From Rhodospirillaceae bacterium (GTDB taxonomy: Bacteria > Pseudomonadota > Alphaproteobacteria > Thalassobaculales > Thalassobaculaceae), in NCBI GenBank assembly GCA_002690995.1, contig NZGS01000143.1:1-34693 (forward strand): DNA of 34,693 nt, given 5' to 3'. Shown piece by piece: positions 1 through 8,820 of this stretch. The notes under the pieces were generated by a model. It saw nothing but the letters and a program-made list of their open reading frames with translations, was not told the DNA's origin and made no database searches. The first letter of the stretch is position 1. Each line of letters starts with the position of its first letter. Position numbers and translations under genes: made by a program.

Positions 1-1044
1 TTCTGTTTTTAGGTTTTGTAACTTATTCATCCAGTAAGTCACCGAAAAAGTTTTTTCTTTTGTTTCAGACTCAGCCTCAAGAAAGTTCCAACTAGACCAA
101 GTTCTCCTCTCTTTAGGCATGAATTTTTTGTCGCTGTGCAGGATAGTTTGATTTTTTGTGTAATGCCATGGAGAAAGCAGCTTGGTCTCTAGCTCATTTG
201 GTTCTTCGATAAGCGCTATTGCTTCATCAGCATGTGTAGCGATAACAATTTGGTCAAAACATAATGATTGACCACCTTTGGTTTTTATTTCTACCTTTTC
301 GGACTTTCGACTGACCGAAACTACGGCATCTAAAACGGTCCTATCTTTTAATTGGGCTGACAGCAATTTTACATACTCACGGCTCCCCCCTTTGACCGTC
401 CTCCAACTTGGACGACGAATGATGTTAAGTAGCCCATGGCTTTGAAAAAAACGTATAAAAGCGTTAGCAGGGTAGGCTTTGATCTCTTCACTAGTTGTTG
501 ACCAAATAGCTGCGCCCATGGGTAACAAATGATCATTTATAAACGTAGGATGGTAATTCTTGCGATCAAGATATTCGCCCAAGGACATACTCTTGTCATT
601 TTTTTGGGCAAGAAAAGAAGGCGCCTCTCTATAAAACCTCAAAATCCCTCTCATCATTTGCCAAAATCTAGGCCTTACAATATTAACACGTTGTCCGAAT
701 AGTCCATTGAGGTTAGTTCCAGAATATTCGAAAAGGCCGTCATCCAAAGAAGCAGAAAATGACATTTCGCTTGCTTCAGTTGGAACATCTAGGAAATTGA
801 ATAACGCCGTCAGGTTTGGATAATTCATCTCATTATAAACGATGAAACCTGTATCGATGGGTATACGGCCAAAATTATCGTCTGCAACCACAGTATGGCT
901 ATGACCGCCGATATAATTATTTTTTTCAAAGACAGTGACGTCGTGGGCTTGGTTAAGTAGCCAAGCGGCAGACAATCCGCTTATACCGCTACCTATAACG
1001 GCAATATTTAGTCGTTTTATATTTTGTCTGGATTTTTTGTTCAA
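1..1044 (-). CDS. FAD/NAD-binding amine-oxidase-like protein (COG2907 type), partial
   Basis: The reading frame is open from a TTG codon at 1044 down to the left edge (348 codons), so the C-terminus is missing. The N-terminus carries a Rossmann dinucleotide motif (GSGISG at residues 18-23), followed by an acidic FEK turn and IGGHSHT, typical of the flavin amine oxidase / protoporphyrinogen-oxidase fold. The GGHSHT variant points to the COG2907 group, which in many proteobacteria sits beside a DUF1365 gene and a cyclopropane-fatty-acid synthase and is thought to act in lipid modification. Those partners, if present, lie outside the window. The TTG start is chosen because AGGAAT lies about 8 bases upstream, no ATG precedes it in frame, and a stop lies just beyond. 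Family assignment is fairly sure; substrate is unknown. Confidence 0.8.
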   Translation of the reverse strand, partial: MNKKSRQNIKRLNIAVIGSGISGLSAAWLLNQAHDVTVFEKNNYIGGHSHTVVADDNFGRIPIDTGFIVYNEMNYPNLTALFNFLDVPTEASEMSFSASLDDGLFEYSGTNLNGLFGQRVNIVRPRFWQMMRGILRFYREAPSFLAQKNDKSMSLGEYLDRKNYHPTFINDHLLPMGAAIWSTTSEEIKAYPANAFIRFFQSHGLLNIIRRPSWRTVKGGSREYVKLLSAQLKDRTVLDAVVSVSRKSEKVEIKTKGGQSLCFDQIVIATHADEAIALIEEPNELETKLLSPWHYTKNQTILHSDKKFMPKERRTWSSWNFLEAESETKEKTFSVTYWMNKLQNLKTE

Positions 1045-1214
1045 AGTGGTATTCCTGACTTGAGAATGTAGATAGAGCGGCTCTTATAGCTGGTCGCCCT
1101 GTTTGCTAAAAGGGAAAATAAAATAAATAAGCTGAAAAAGTATTTTGAAAAATACGTCCATCTGAATACTATTAATGTTTTGGCAGCGCAGCTTTAGAAT
1201 GTCTAGGAAGAGTG

Positions 1215-2528
1215 ATGCAAATCTTCACTGAGAATTTCAAGTCTACCCCTTATTGGTGGGAGAAGGCCCCGCGGCCAAAAATCGAAATCAAAAAGGTACC
1301 CGAAAAGATAGATGTTGCGATTATTGGTTCCGGTTACACTGGACTATGTGCGGCCTTAACACTAGCGAAAGCAGGCTGTGAGGTTGTTGTTTTCGATGCT
1401 AAAGATGCTGGCTGGGGATGCAGTTCAAGGAATGGTGGGCAAGTAAGTACCTCTATTAAACCTGGATTTAGGAAATTATGTGGGCAATTTGGGGAAGCCG
1501 CCGCAACTAAAATTATAAAGGAGGGACAGAATTCCCTCGACTGGTTAAAGGATTTTATAGCACGAGAAAAAATAGACTGTTCATTTAAAGTTTCAGGGCG
1601 TTTTTTTGCTGCACATAGTCAAAGGGAGTTCGATCGACTGGCTGCAAACTTAAAAGCTCAGCCTGCTTCTCTGGAAGTAAAGGCAAAGCTTGTTACTCGA
1701 GCCGAACAACGGAAAGAGCTTGGCACCGATATTTATTATGGGGGTGCTGTCTTTGAGTCACACGCGTCGCTTGACCCCGCCCTTTATCACTCGGCGTTGC
1801 TGGAAAAAGTATTAAAAGCGGGTGGTACTATAATTACTAACTGTCGGGTCAAAAAAATACGAAAGCATAATGCAGAGTTTAGTTTAGATACCCAGCTTGG
1901 GTTGTTTAACGCTAATAAAGTTATTGTTGGCACGAACGGATATACTGGCCAACTTACACCCTGGCTTAGCCGGCGTGTAATTCCAATCGGAAGTTATATG
2001 ATTGCTACGGATGTCCTAGATGATGATTTAATAAATGAGCTAATGCCCACAGACCGGGTGATCAGTGATACCCGAAAGGTTGTGTATTATTATCGCCCGT
2101 CACCAGACCGACGCCGGATCATTTTTGGAGGGCGAGTAACAACTGGAGAAGTTGATGTTAAAAAAAGTGGCGCCCTCCTACGCAGAAACCTTATAGGTAT
2201 TTTCCCAGAATTGAAGAATGTCAAAGTTTCGCATTCCTGGATGGGTTTTGTAGCATATACTTTTGATGAATTACCGCATATTGGGGAATATGAGGGAATT
2301 CATTATGCAATGGGCTGCTGTGGATCGGGAGTAGGAATGGCGAGTTATTTAGGAACAAGAGTAGCTGAACAAGTTCTAGAGCGTATAGAGGGTGAAACAG
2401 CATTCGACAAACTCACGTTTGAGACACGCCCATTTTACACAGGTAAGCCGTGGTTTCTGCCGGCAACAGTTGCTTACTACAGGTGGCGAGATGGGACGGA
2501 TCAAGTTAATAAAATTAGCGTTTTTTAG
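1215..2528 (+). CDS. FAD-dependent amine oxidoreductase (PuuB/OrdL-like, DAO family)
   Basis: This is a 437-residue flavoenzyme. The FAD-binding motif GSGYTG lies near residues 38-43 and is followed by SSRNGGQ, the signature of the gamma-glutamylputrescine oxidase (PuuB/OrdL) branch of the DAO family. A C-terminal ELPHIG...GCCGSGVGMA block completes the FAD site. PuuB-type enzymes oxidise primary or secondary amines in the cytoplasm and pass electrons to oxygen; the substrate here cannot be read from sequence. A GTG lies one codon upstream at 1212, but ATG at 1215 is better spaced behind AGGAAG. The 3' end overlaps the convergent dioxygenase gene by 14 bp. No other putrescine-pathway gene is next to it, so a role in polyamine breakdown is only an inference. 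Confidence 0.85.
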   Translation: MQIFTENFKSTPYWWEKAPRPKIEIKKVPEKIDVAIIGSGYTGLCAALTLAKAGCEVVVFDAKDAGWGCSSRNGGQVSTSIKPGFRKLCGQFGEAAATKIIKEGQNSLDWLKDFIAREKIDCSFKVSGRFFAAHSQREFDRLAANLKAQPASLEVKAKLVTRAEQRKELGTDIYYGGAVFESHASLDPALYHSALLEKVLKAGGTIITNCRVKKIRKHNAEFSLDTQLGLFNANKVIVGTNGYTGQLTPWLSRRVIPIGSYMIATDVLDDDLINELMPTDRVISDTRKVVYYYRPSPDRRRIIFGGRVTTGEVDVKKSGALLRRNLIGIFPELKNVKVSHSWMGFVAYTFDELPHIGEYEGIHYAMGCCGSGVGMASYLGTRVAEQVLERIEGETAFDKLTFETRPFYTGKPWFLPATVAYYRWRDGTDQVNKISVF

Positions 2529-3342
2529 CGCCGCTATATAGTACATCATGTTGCCTTTTTAGGGCTTCATGTCGAATATTTTGGGATTCTTTATCAAATG
2601 ACCTAGTTGGTCGGGGTTCATGATCAAAGTTTCCAAATTGATCAATTCCTCTGGCTAATGTGGCACTTGTTTTTCCAGCTATTTGTTTGACCTCTGTAGA
2701 AATATATCGGATTGCAAACCCTATTCTATCTACGTGGCTTTTATTAGGTTCCGATCCGTGCACAATATTAACATGGTGTAGAGACATTTCTCCTGGTTCC
2801 AGTTCGAGATCGATTGCTTGGTTTTCATCTAAACCAGCGATAATTTCCTGCCCCCTAGTGAGGAGATTATCTTTGGAAAAAGTATCTTGGTGTTCAAGAG
2901 CTGCGCCTAGTTGGCTCCCAGGAATGACTCTCATACAACCATTCGATGCTTTGCTAGGAGAAAAAGCCACCCATGCTGTGAGTACATCATGAGGTTCAAG
3001 GCCCCAGTAGTTGGCATCTTGATGCCAACTTACAAATCCAGCATGATGGGCTTGCTTAGCAAAAAAGCTTGAGCCCCACGCTAGAAGGTTGGGGCCGAGA
3101 ATTTTACTCACGTGATCTGTAATGGCGGGACTAGTTACCAAGTCATAAAGCCATGGAAAAACTAAATGAGGTTTGCTACGCAGGACTGATTTGGCGTCAA
3201 AGTTTGTATTATGGCGGAGGTAAAACGTTCTATATTTTTTCAAATAGTTCTCAACTTTGTTGCTGCTCAAAACCCTTAGAGGTGAGAGAAAGCCATCACG
3301 GTGATAATTGTCTATTTCAATTTGGCTTAAAACCGATGTCAT
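2515..3342 (-). CDS. Phytanoyl-CoA dioxygenase (PhyH) family protein
   Basis: The 275-residue product is a non-heme Fe(II)/2-oxoglutarate dioxygenase of the PhyH family. The metal-binding HxD is H107-Q108-D109 in VSWHQDANYW, the distal histidine is probably H195 in NIVHGSEPN, and R206 in DRIGFAIRY is placed to bind 2-oxoglutarate. The core NGCMRVIPGSQ block is also typical. Bacterial members hydroxylate varied small molecules, including ectoine, amino acids and phosphonates, so phytanoyl-CoA itself should not be assumed. ATG at 3342 is preferred over GTG at 3348 because GAAAGG sits 8 bases upstream of the ATG but only 2 from the GTG. The gene is convergent with, and slightly overlaps, the amine oxidoreductase, and is divergent from the NIPSNAP gene. 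Confidence 0.88.
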   Translation of the reverse strand: MTSVLSQIEIDNYHRDGFLSPLRVLSSNKVENYLKKYRTFYLRHNTNFDAKSVLRSKPHLVFPWLYDLVTSPAITDHVSKILGPNLLAWGSSFFAKQAHHAGFVSWHQDANYWGLEPHDVLTAWVAFSPSKASNGCMRVIPGSQLGAALEHQDTFSKDNLLTRGQEIIAGLDENQAIDLELEPGEMSLHHVNIVHGSEPNKSHVDRIGFAIRYISTEVKQIAGKTSATLARGIDQFGNFDHEPRPTRSFDKESQNIRHEALKRQHDVLYSGAKKR

Positions 3343-3533
3343 GGTCACGACCTTTCAGCTTGATTGCAAGTATGCATTCTAAAAATCGGCTTGAGGAGTC
3401 TAGTTTAAAGCGGGGCTTTTGAAAAGTTAAGGTGGTGTTGGATGGGCAGTGTCAAAACTCCATTTTATAGGTGATCGAATTATGCTCTCTTACAGGTTAA
3501 TGTCTAGCCAAATCTAATGTTGTGGAGGAAATC

Positions 3534-3857
3534 ATGGCTTTTTATGAGTTGCGGCAATACAAAATCAAGCTCGGAAAAATGTCGGAGTGGCTCGAATTTA
3601 TGGAGAATAAAATCATTCCATTTCAAGTAAGCAAGGGAGCTGTGATAAGCGCTAGCTTTAAAGGTGAAACAGACGACACAGTTTATTTTTGGATACGTAG
3701 GTTTGAAAGTGAAACCGAGAGAGAACAACTTTATAAGGACATTTACGAAAGTGATTTTTGGAAGGATGAGGTCGCTCCCAAAGTAGGGGAGCTTATAGAC
3801 CGCGAAGCTATTCAAGTACAGCGGGTTACCCCTACTAGCTTGTCAATTCTACGGTAA
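3534..3857 (+). CDS. NIPSNAP family protein
   Basis: A 107-residue protein beginning MAFYELRQYKIKLGKM, which is the usual N-terminal strand of NIPSNAP/dimeric alpha-beta barrel proteins; WIRRFESETEREQLYKDIY is the matching second conserved block. These small ferredoxin-like-fold proteins are usually cytoplasmic, often dimeric, and mostly of unknown function, commonly found beside catabolic genes. The start is set by GGAGGAAATC directly before ATG 3534; the in-frame GTG at 3522 is part of that ribosome-binding site. The gene stands alone between the divergent PhyH gene and the downstream efflux pump (162 bp gap). Confidence 0.8.
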   Translation: MAFYELRQYKIKLGKMSEWLEFMENKIIPFQVSKGAVISASFKGETDDTVYFWIRRFESETEREQLYKDIYESDFWKDEVAPKVGELIDREAIQVQRVTPTSLSILR

Positions 3858-4019
3858 AACCTTTGTCGTGAGTTGAATCCCCCCCTAAGGTTCTGTAAAA
3901 CGTGTCTGCGGCTCTTATAAACTATTTCTGGAAACGTAAAAATCCTAAATAACAAAAAGTCTTAATGTGAAATTTGGCTTCCATGAAGTTTAAAGCATTC
4001 TTGCAAAATAGCACCTATC

Positions 4020-5543
4020 ATGAGTAGTGCTTTAGATGACGCGTCCAAGGGAATAACATTTTTCCAGTGGATGATATTGGGGACTCTGACGCTGACCTCA
4101 ACTCTCTATGCTATGAGTATGACAATCGCTAATATAGCGTTGCCGCAGTTGCAAGGCGCATTGGGAGCTACACAGGACCAAATAGCCTGGACAGTGACCT
4201 TCAACATTATTGGAACAGCAATTGTGACACCCATGACAGGCTGGTTGACGCTTCGGTTTGGCCAACGGCGTCTAATGCTGTGCGCGATCTTTGGTTTCGC
4301 TACGTCGTCTATACTCTGTGGTCAAGCGACGGCACTCCCAGAATTAGTCATTTACAGAGTTTTTCAAGGAGCATTCGGTGGTCCGTTAGTTCCTTTATCA
4401 CAAGCAATAATTTTGGGTGTTTTCCCGAGGCAGCTGCACAGCTTCGCCACTGCTGTTTGGGGCATGGGGGTTGTTTGTGGTCCTATAATTGGACCAACGG
4501 TTGGGGGCTATATTTCTGAGGCCTATAGTTGGCGTTGGATCTTTTACATTATTGCACCTTTCAGCCTGTTAGCATTTTTAGGGGCTTGGCTTTATGTGAG
4601 GAATACAACGCACAATAAGCTTAGTAAGTTGGATTGGACGGGTTTTATTAGCTTGTCGATAGCAGTAACTGCCTTGCAGTTGATGTTGGACAGGGGTAAT
4701 AGACTTGATTGGTTTGACTCTAAAGAAATACTTATAGAGGCAGCTGTTGCTATTATCTGTTTTTATATCTTTACCGCTCATATTTTAACTTCAAGAAATC
4801 CGTATCTAAATCCACGGCTACTAAAAGATAGAAATTATTTATTAGGATTTGTCCTAGTATTTATTTACGGCACGCTAAATTTTACACCGCTCGTTCTTTA
4901 CCCAAGCATGCTTCAAGATTTAAGAGGTTATCCAGAGTCTATAATTGGTTTACTTTTAGCCGCACGAGGTTTCGGCGCATTTATGGGAAATTTTTTAGTG
5001 CTCATAATTAGTAAACGAGATCCTCGAATTGGACTGGCTTTAGGCTTCATTGCTCAAGCAAGCTCTTGTTGGTTACTAGCGAATTTCGACATTAATATGA
5101 CAACGGCAGGTGTTGCATGGGCAAGTGCAATCCAGGGTTTTGGGGTAGGTCTATCGTGGGTACCACTCACTATTGTGATGTTTTCTAACATTGATCCTAA
5201 GTTTGTTCCTGAGGGAACCGCCGTCTTACATTTGCTTAGAAACATAGGAAGCAGCATATATATCTCCCTAACAATAACGATCGTTATTCGTTCAACATCA
5301 ATTAATTATTCTGATTTTACGAATTTTATAAACCCTTTTAATGAGATTTTACTTTTTGGACGTGAAATGGGTTCCTCAAAGTCCAACGTGTTTTTTGACC
5401 TTAGTAACCTAAGCGGCGAAATAGAGAGGCAATCTGCCATGATCGGATATATTAATGCATTCTACTTTCTCGCCATAACGGGTTTTTTGGCTTTGCCGCT
5501 GATATTTTTTGTCAAATCTTTCACGAAGGGCAAAGAATCTTAG
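4020..5543 (+). CDS. DHA2-family MFS drug/solute exporter (EmrB/QacA type)
   Basis: This 507-residue inner-membrane protein has repeated hydrophobic segments along its whole length, compatible with the 14 helices of the DHA2 family. Seen motifs: an early helix with ANIALPQLQGALGA typical of EmrB proteins, TGWLTLRFGQRR matching MFS motif A, YRVFQGAFGGPLVPLSQA, and GPIIGPTVGGY, the antiporter motif C. It should export hydrophobic compounds by proton antiport. EmrB pumps usually need an EmrA periplasmic adaptor and an outer-membrane channel; neither is adjacent. The start has no strong ribosome-binding site. The stop (5541-5543) overlaps the end of the permease pseudogene on the opposite strand. 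Confidence 0.88.
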   Translation: MSSALDDASKGITFFQWMILGTLTLTSTLYAMSMTIANIALPQLQGALGATQDQIAWTVTFNIIGTAIVTPMTGWLTLRFGQRRLMLCAIFGFATSSILCGQATALPELVIYRVFQGAFGGPLVPLSQAIILGVFPRQLHSFATAVWGMGVVCGPIIGPTVGGYISEAYSWRWIFYIIAPFSLLAFLGAWLYVRNTTHNKLSKLDWTGFISLSIAVTALQLMLDRGNRLDWFDSKEILIEAAVAIICFYIFTAHILTSRNPYLNPRLLKDRNYLLGFVLVFIYGTLNFTPLVLYPSMLQDLRGYPESIIGLLLAARGFGAFMGNFLVLIISKRDPRIGLALGFIAQASSCWLLANFDINMTTAGVAWASAIQGFGVGLSWVPLTIVMFSNIDPKFVPEGTAVLHLLRNIGSSIYISLTITIVIRSTSINYSDFTNFINPFNEILLFGREMGSSKSNVFFDLSNLSGEIERQSAMIGYINAFYFLAITGFLALPLIFFVKSFTKGKES

Positions 5544-6500
5544 TTGAACCTCACACGCAGATCTAAATAAGCAAAAATAAGGTCGATAATTATATTTATG
5601 GTCGCGAAAATTAAAGCCAACAACATTACTAGATTTTGTGCGACGATATAATCTGCATTTTCTACAGATTGCAGGAGGAATGCCCCTATACCGTTAAGAT
5701 TAAAAACTTGCTCTGTTATTACTAATCCACCTATGAGGAATCCAAATTCATTTCCTAACACAGTGATAATTAGGAGACTTGAGTTTCTTAGTACGTATCT
5801 ATTCATTATGCTAAATTCATTTAAGCCATAGGCTCGAGCATTTAAAACTAAGCCTCTCTAAGTATTTCTAATATCGCAGATCGCGTCATTCTTTGTGTAA
5901 TGACGATATATCTCAAAGCAATCACAATTGCTGTTATTATAAGTTGTTTAATATATTCTCAAAAGGTGACACAAAAATGATGGGCGGCATCCATGGGCTA
6001 CCAGTCAGTTTCTGGGTGATGATCAAAATACCCACTAAAACCATGATGCCTAACTAAAAGAAGGGAATGGCAACACTGGTAATGGAAAAAACCTGTATAA
6101 TATGATCTTACCAACGCTCTTTATAGTAGGCAGCTGCTAAACCAAGTGGAACGGCAGTAAGCATTGTTAGTGAAAATGCCATGAAAGCTAGTTGAAACGA
6201 GAGAGCTAGACGGAGTTTTATCTCCTCGCTCATATCGTTTCCGGCCCACATAGACACGCCAAAATCAAGAGTGAAGGTTTTCCTAAAAAACTCTCAAAGT
6301 TGGTTCAATATGGGTTTGCCTAAACCCAGTTCTTGCCTGCAAAAATTTAAAGTGTCAGGATTTAAATCTGTACCAAAGTCGACCCAGCGAGTAAGACATA
6401 TGTCGCCAGGTACTATGCGCATAAGGAAAAAAACGAGTGCGCCCTCTCCAAATACGGTTGGTATCATAAGTAGAATTCGTACTATGATATATCTAAACAT
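5540..6500 (-). pseudogene. Decayed DppB/OppB-type ABC transporter permease
   Basis: Reading the minus strand from ATG 6500 gives the start of a peptide/nickel-type ABC permease (MFRYIIVRILLMIP...VPGD...ELGLGKPIL). The same frame continues past three in-frame stops: TGA at 6294-6296, TAA at 6108-6110 and TAG at 6054-6056. The last falls inside PFF*LGIM, where the family normally has tryptophan. Two frameshifts, each consistent with a one-base loss, lie near 5940 and near 5851. After correction the C-terminal half is recognisable: MTRSAILEILREA, ARAYGLNEF, YVLRNS, and AYLDLRVR before the TAA at 5540. Corrected length is about 320 codons, full length for the family. No substrate-binding protein, DppC or ATPase genes remain beside it. 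The damage is seen directly; loss of function follows from it. Confidence 0.9.
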
Positions 6501-6545
6501 AGCTCTATTGAAATTTAACTATTATGGAACCTCTTTGGATACACT

Positions 6546-7793
6546 ATGACAGATCAAGACACGGACGTATTGGTATTAGGTGCTGGCATTGTTGGAATTT
6601 GTAATGCTATCGCATTAAATGAAAAGGGATTTAATGTCACGCTGGTAGATCGAGATGAGCCATCTGAAGCAACAAGTTTTGGCAATGCGGGGGTCATTTC
6701 CCAGTGGGCGTGCATCCCTCAATCTATGCCTGGGCTTTGGAAAAAAGTTCCGAAGTGGTTGCTTGATCCATCAGGCCCGCTATCAATTAGGTGGTCGTAC
6801 TTCCCTCGGATGTTACCTTGGTTAGTTGAGTTCCTAAAGTCTGGTAGTGTTGAGAAATTACCGGCAATAGCGGACGCTATGCTTAATCTAAATCGACCCA
6901 ATCTTGATTTATACAAGCAATTATTAAAGGGTACAGGGCACGAAAACTTAATTGAGGATTGCTCTTATGTTTTTGTGACACGTAGTAAGACTAAGATGAA
7001 TTTAGAGACACTCGAATGGAAGTTGCGTAGGGAACGGGGAGTACCAATTCAAGCAATTACTGGGGACGAGGCACGAGAATTAGAACCAGACCTTTCGCCC
7101 TCTATACAAAATGGTGTCTTGATTAATGGTCAAGGTAGGACAACAAACCCAGGCCGGCTCGGTAAAGTTATTGCCGAAAAAGCCATAGCGCAGGGAGTTA
7201 AATATTTTAAAGCAGAAGTAAAGAGGATAGTTCCTCTCACTAATGGGGGGTATGAAATTGTCACCGATAATGGCAACAAGCAGGCATCAAAACTTGTTTT
7301 GACAGCGGGAGTTTGGTCAGCAAAACTCTTAAAAGATTTTGGCGTAAATGTGCTGCTTGAGGCAGAGCGTGGTTATCATCTCATTTTCAAAGAACCAGAC
7401 GTGACTTTAAAAAACTCAATATTAGATGCAGATAATAAATTTGTTTCAAGCTCTATGGAAATGGGAATGAGGAGTGCGGGTACGGCTGAGTTTGCCGGTG
7501 TTGATGCGCCTCCTAACTATAAACGCGCTTTCATCTTTAAAGACCACGCTAAATCGCTTTTCCCTAAACTCAATACGTCGTCTGTTCAAGAATGGATGGG
7601 AAGACGACCTTCTCCGCCAGACTCGGTGCCCTATATCGGAGAAGTTCCAGGGTACCCGGGGCTTTTTTACGGTTTTGGCCATGCTCATCTTGGTTTAACT
7701 GGCGCGCCAATGACGGGGAGAATGATTGCCGCACTTGCTTCAAACCAGCCACTTAACATAGATATGACACCTTATAGATTGGACCGTTTCTAG
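6546..7793 (+). CDS. FAD-dependent D-amino-acid dehydrogenase-like protein (DadA-like)
   Basis: A 415-residue DAO-family flavoprotein. The FAD motif GAGIVG is at residues 12-17, followed by an aspartate-ended strand (LVDRDEPS) and EATSFGNAG, the signature of DadA-type D-amino-acid dehydrogenases. RPSPPDSVPYIG and YGFGHAHLGLTGAPMTGR close the C-terminal FAD site. DadA enzymes oxidise D-amino acids to 2-oxo acids and pass electrons to the respiratory quinone pool at the membrane. The gene starts 45 bp from the permease pseudogene and converges on an operon encoding an N-acyl-D-amino-acid deacylase, which supports, without proving, a D-amino-acid substrate. Other members of this family use hydroxyproline or sarcosine-like amines, so the substrate is open. 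Confidence 0.82.
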   Translation: MTDQDTDVLVLGAGIVGICNAIALNEKGFNVTLVDRDEPSEATSFGNAGVISQWACIPQSMPGLWKKVPKWLLDPSGPLSIRWSYFPRMLPWLVEFLKSGSVEKLPAIADAMLNLNRPNLDLYKQLLKGTGHENLIEDCSYVFVTRSKTKMNLETLEWKLRRERGVPIQAITGDEARELEPDLSPSIQNGVLINGQGRTTNPGRLGKVIAEKAIAQGVKYFKAEVKRIVPLTNGGYEIVTDNGNKQASKLVLTAGVWSAKLLKDFGVNVLLEAERGYHLIFKEPDVTLKNSILDADNKFVSSSMEMGMRSAGTAEFAGVDAPPNYKRAFIFKDHAKSLFPKLNTSSVQEWMGRRPSPPDSVPYIGEVPGYPGLFYGFGHAHLGLTGAPMTGRMIAALASNQPLNIDMTPYRLDRF

Positions 7794-7811
7794 TTGTGCT
7801 AAGTAAGAAGT

Positions 7812-8801
7812 TTAAGGGTTTACTATAACGGTCCCAAATTTAGTCGAACTTTCCACAAGTTCGTGAGCTTCTATAATATCTTCCAAGGAAAACTTTTTGG
7901 CGATAGGCCGTAATGAGCTTGGTTTTTCAACGAGCCAGCGATTTATGCCGGAACAAGCACTACTAAGCTCCTGTTGTGGAAGCGAATTTAGAATAAAGGG
8001 ACGGATTTGTATATTTCTTCTCATAAACGAGAAAAAATCTAACCTTGGCATCTTATCTGAATCTGAAGCATAAGCGGATACACAACTATTCTGTCGCATA
8101 ATAGAGGTCATCCAGGGAAGGTCTCCACCAAAATCTACGGTGATTAAGCGATCTACACCTTTGCCTTTCGTATAGGCATCGACCCTTTCAGCCACATCCT
8201 CTGTTTTATAATTTATTACATTTTCTGCCCCTGCCAGCAGAGCACGTTTAGCTTTTTGATCGCCGCTTACAGTACATAACACGCTAGCGCCTCCCCAAGA
8301 AGCAAGGGAAGTAGCATAAAAACCCACGGCGCCGGCTCCGCCAGTAATAAGGATGGTTTTTCCGTTAACCGAGCCGTCGGCAAAAACACTATGATATGCG
8401 GTTAATCCTGGAATACCTAATGTAGCACCTTCGTCGAAAGAAACATGGTCCGGTAACTCTGTTACATAATTAACATTGATACAAATATACTCGGCGGCGG
8501 TTCCAAAAGCGCGGCCTAGGCGTTGCCCGTTGAATAGCCAAACACGCTGGCCAATGCGGTTTTTAGATACCCCCGGGCCAACTTGGTCAATGATACCTGC
8601 ACCATCACTATTCGGGATTACCCTATCAAAATTATAACCATAGCTAGATTGACCAGACCGGAGTTTCACATCTGCGGGGTTTACACCGGAAGCAAATATT
8701 TTAATCCTAACCTCATTATCACATGCTTCCGGCGTTTCCATCTTGCCAATTTGGAGCACATCTATTGCCGGTCCGGTTTTTTCATACCAACTTGCTCGCA
8801 T
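7812..8801 (-). CDS. Zinc-independent MDR oxidoreductase (quinone-reductase-like)
   Basis: A 329-residue medium-chain dehydrogenase/reductase. The catalytic domain (about 1-120) contains SGVNPADVKLRSG and PNSDGAGIIDQVG, as in NADPH:quinone oxidoreductases, and lacks the cysteine/histidine zinc ligands of alcohol dehydrogenases. The NAD(P)-binding domain shows GGAGAVG at residues 154-160. Family members reduce quinones or enones, or act as enoyl reductases. It lies 19 bp downstream of the deacylase gene on the same strand, so the two are probably co-transcribed. The role in that context is unknown. Confidence 0.82.
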   Translation of the reverse strand: MRASWYEKTGPAIDVLQIGKMETPEACDNEVRIKIFASGVNPADVKLRSGQSSYGYNFDRVIPNSDGAGIIDQVGPGVSKNRIGQRVWLFNGQRLGRAFGTAAEYICINVNYVTELPDHVSFDEGATLGIPGLTAYHSVFADGSVNGKTILITGGAGAVGFYATSLASWGGASVLCTVSGDQKAKRALLAGAENVINYKTEDVAERVDAYTKGKGVDRLITVDFGGDLPWMTSIMRQNSCVSAYASDSDKMPRLDFFSFMRRNIQIRPFILNSLPQQELSSACSGINRWLVEKPSSLRPIAKKFSLEDIIEAHELVESSTKFGTVIVNP

Positions 8802-8820
8802 CTCAGTAACGACCTAAATT

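Noticed and set aside
3858-4019. AACCTT/AAGGTT inverted repeat after the NIPSNAP gene
   Set aside because: Six pairs with a loop of over 20 bases and no T-run; probably chance.
6271-6549. A 92-codon plus-strand open frame before the DadA-like gene
   Set aside because: It is antisense to the N-terminal part of the permease pseudogene and resembles no protein family.
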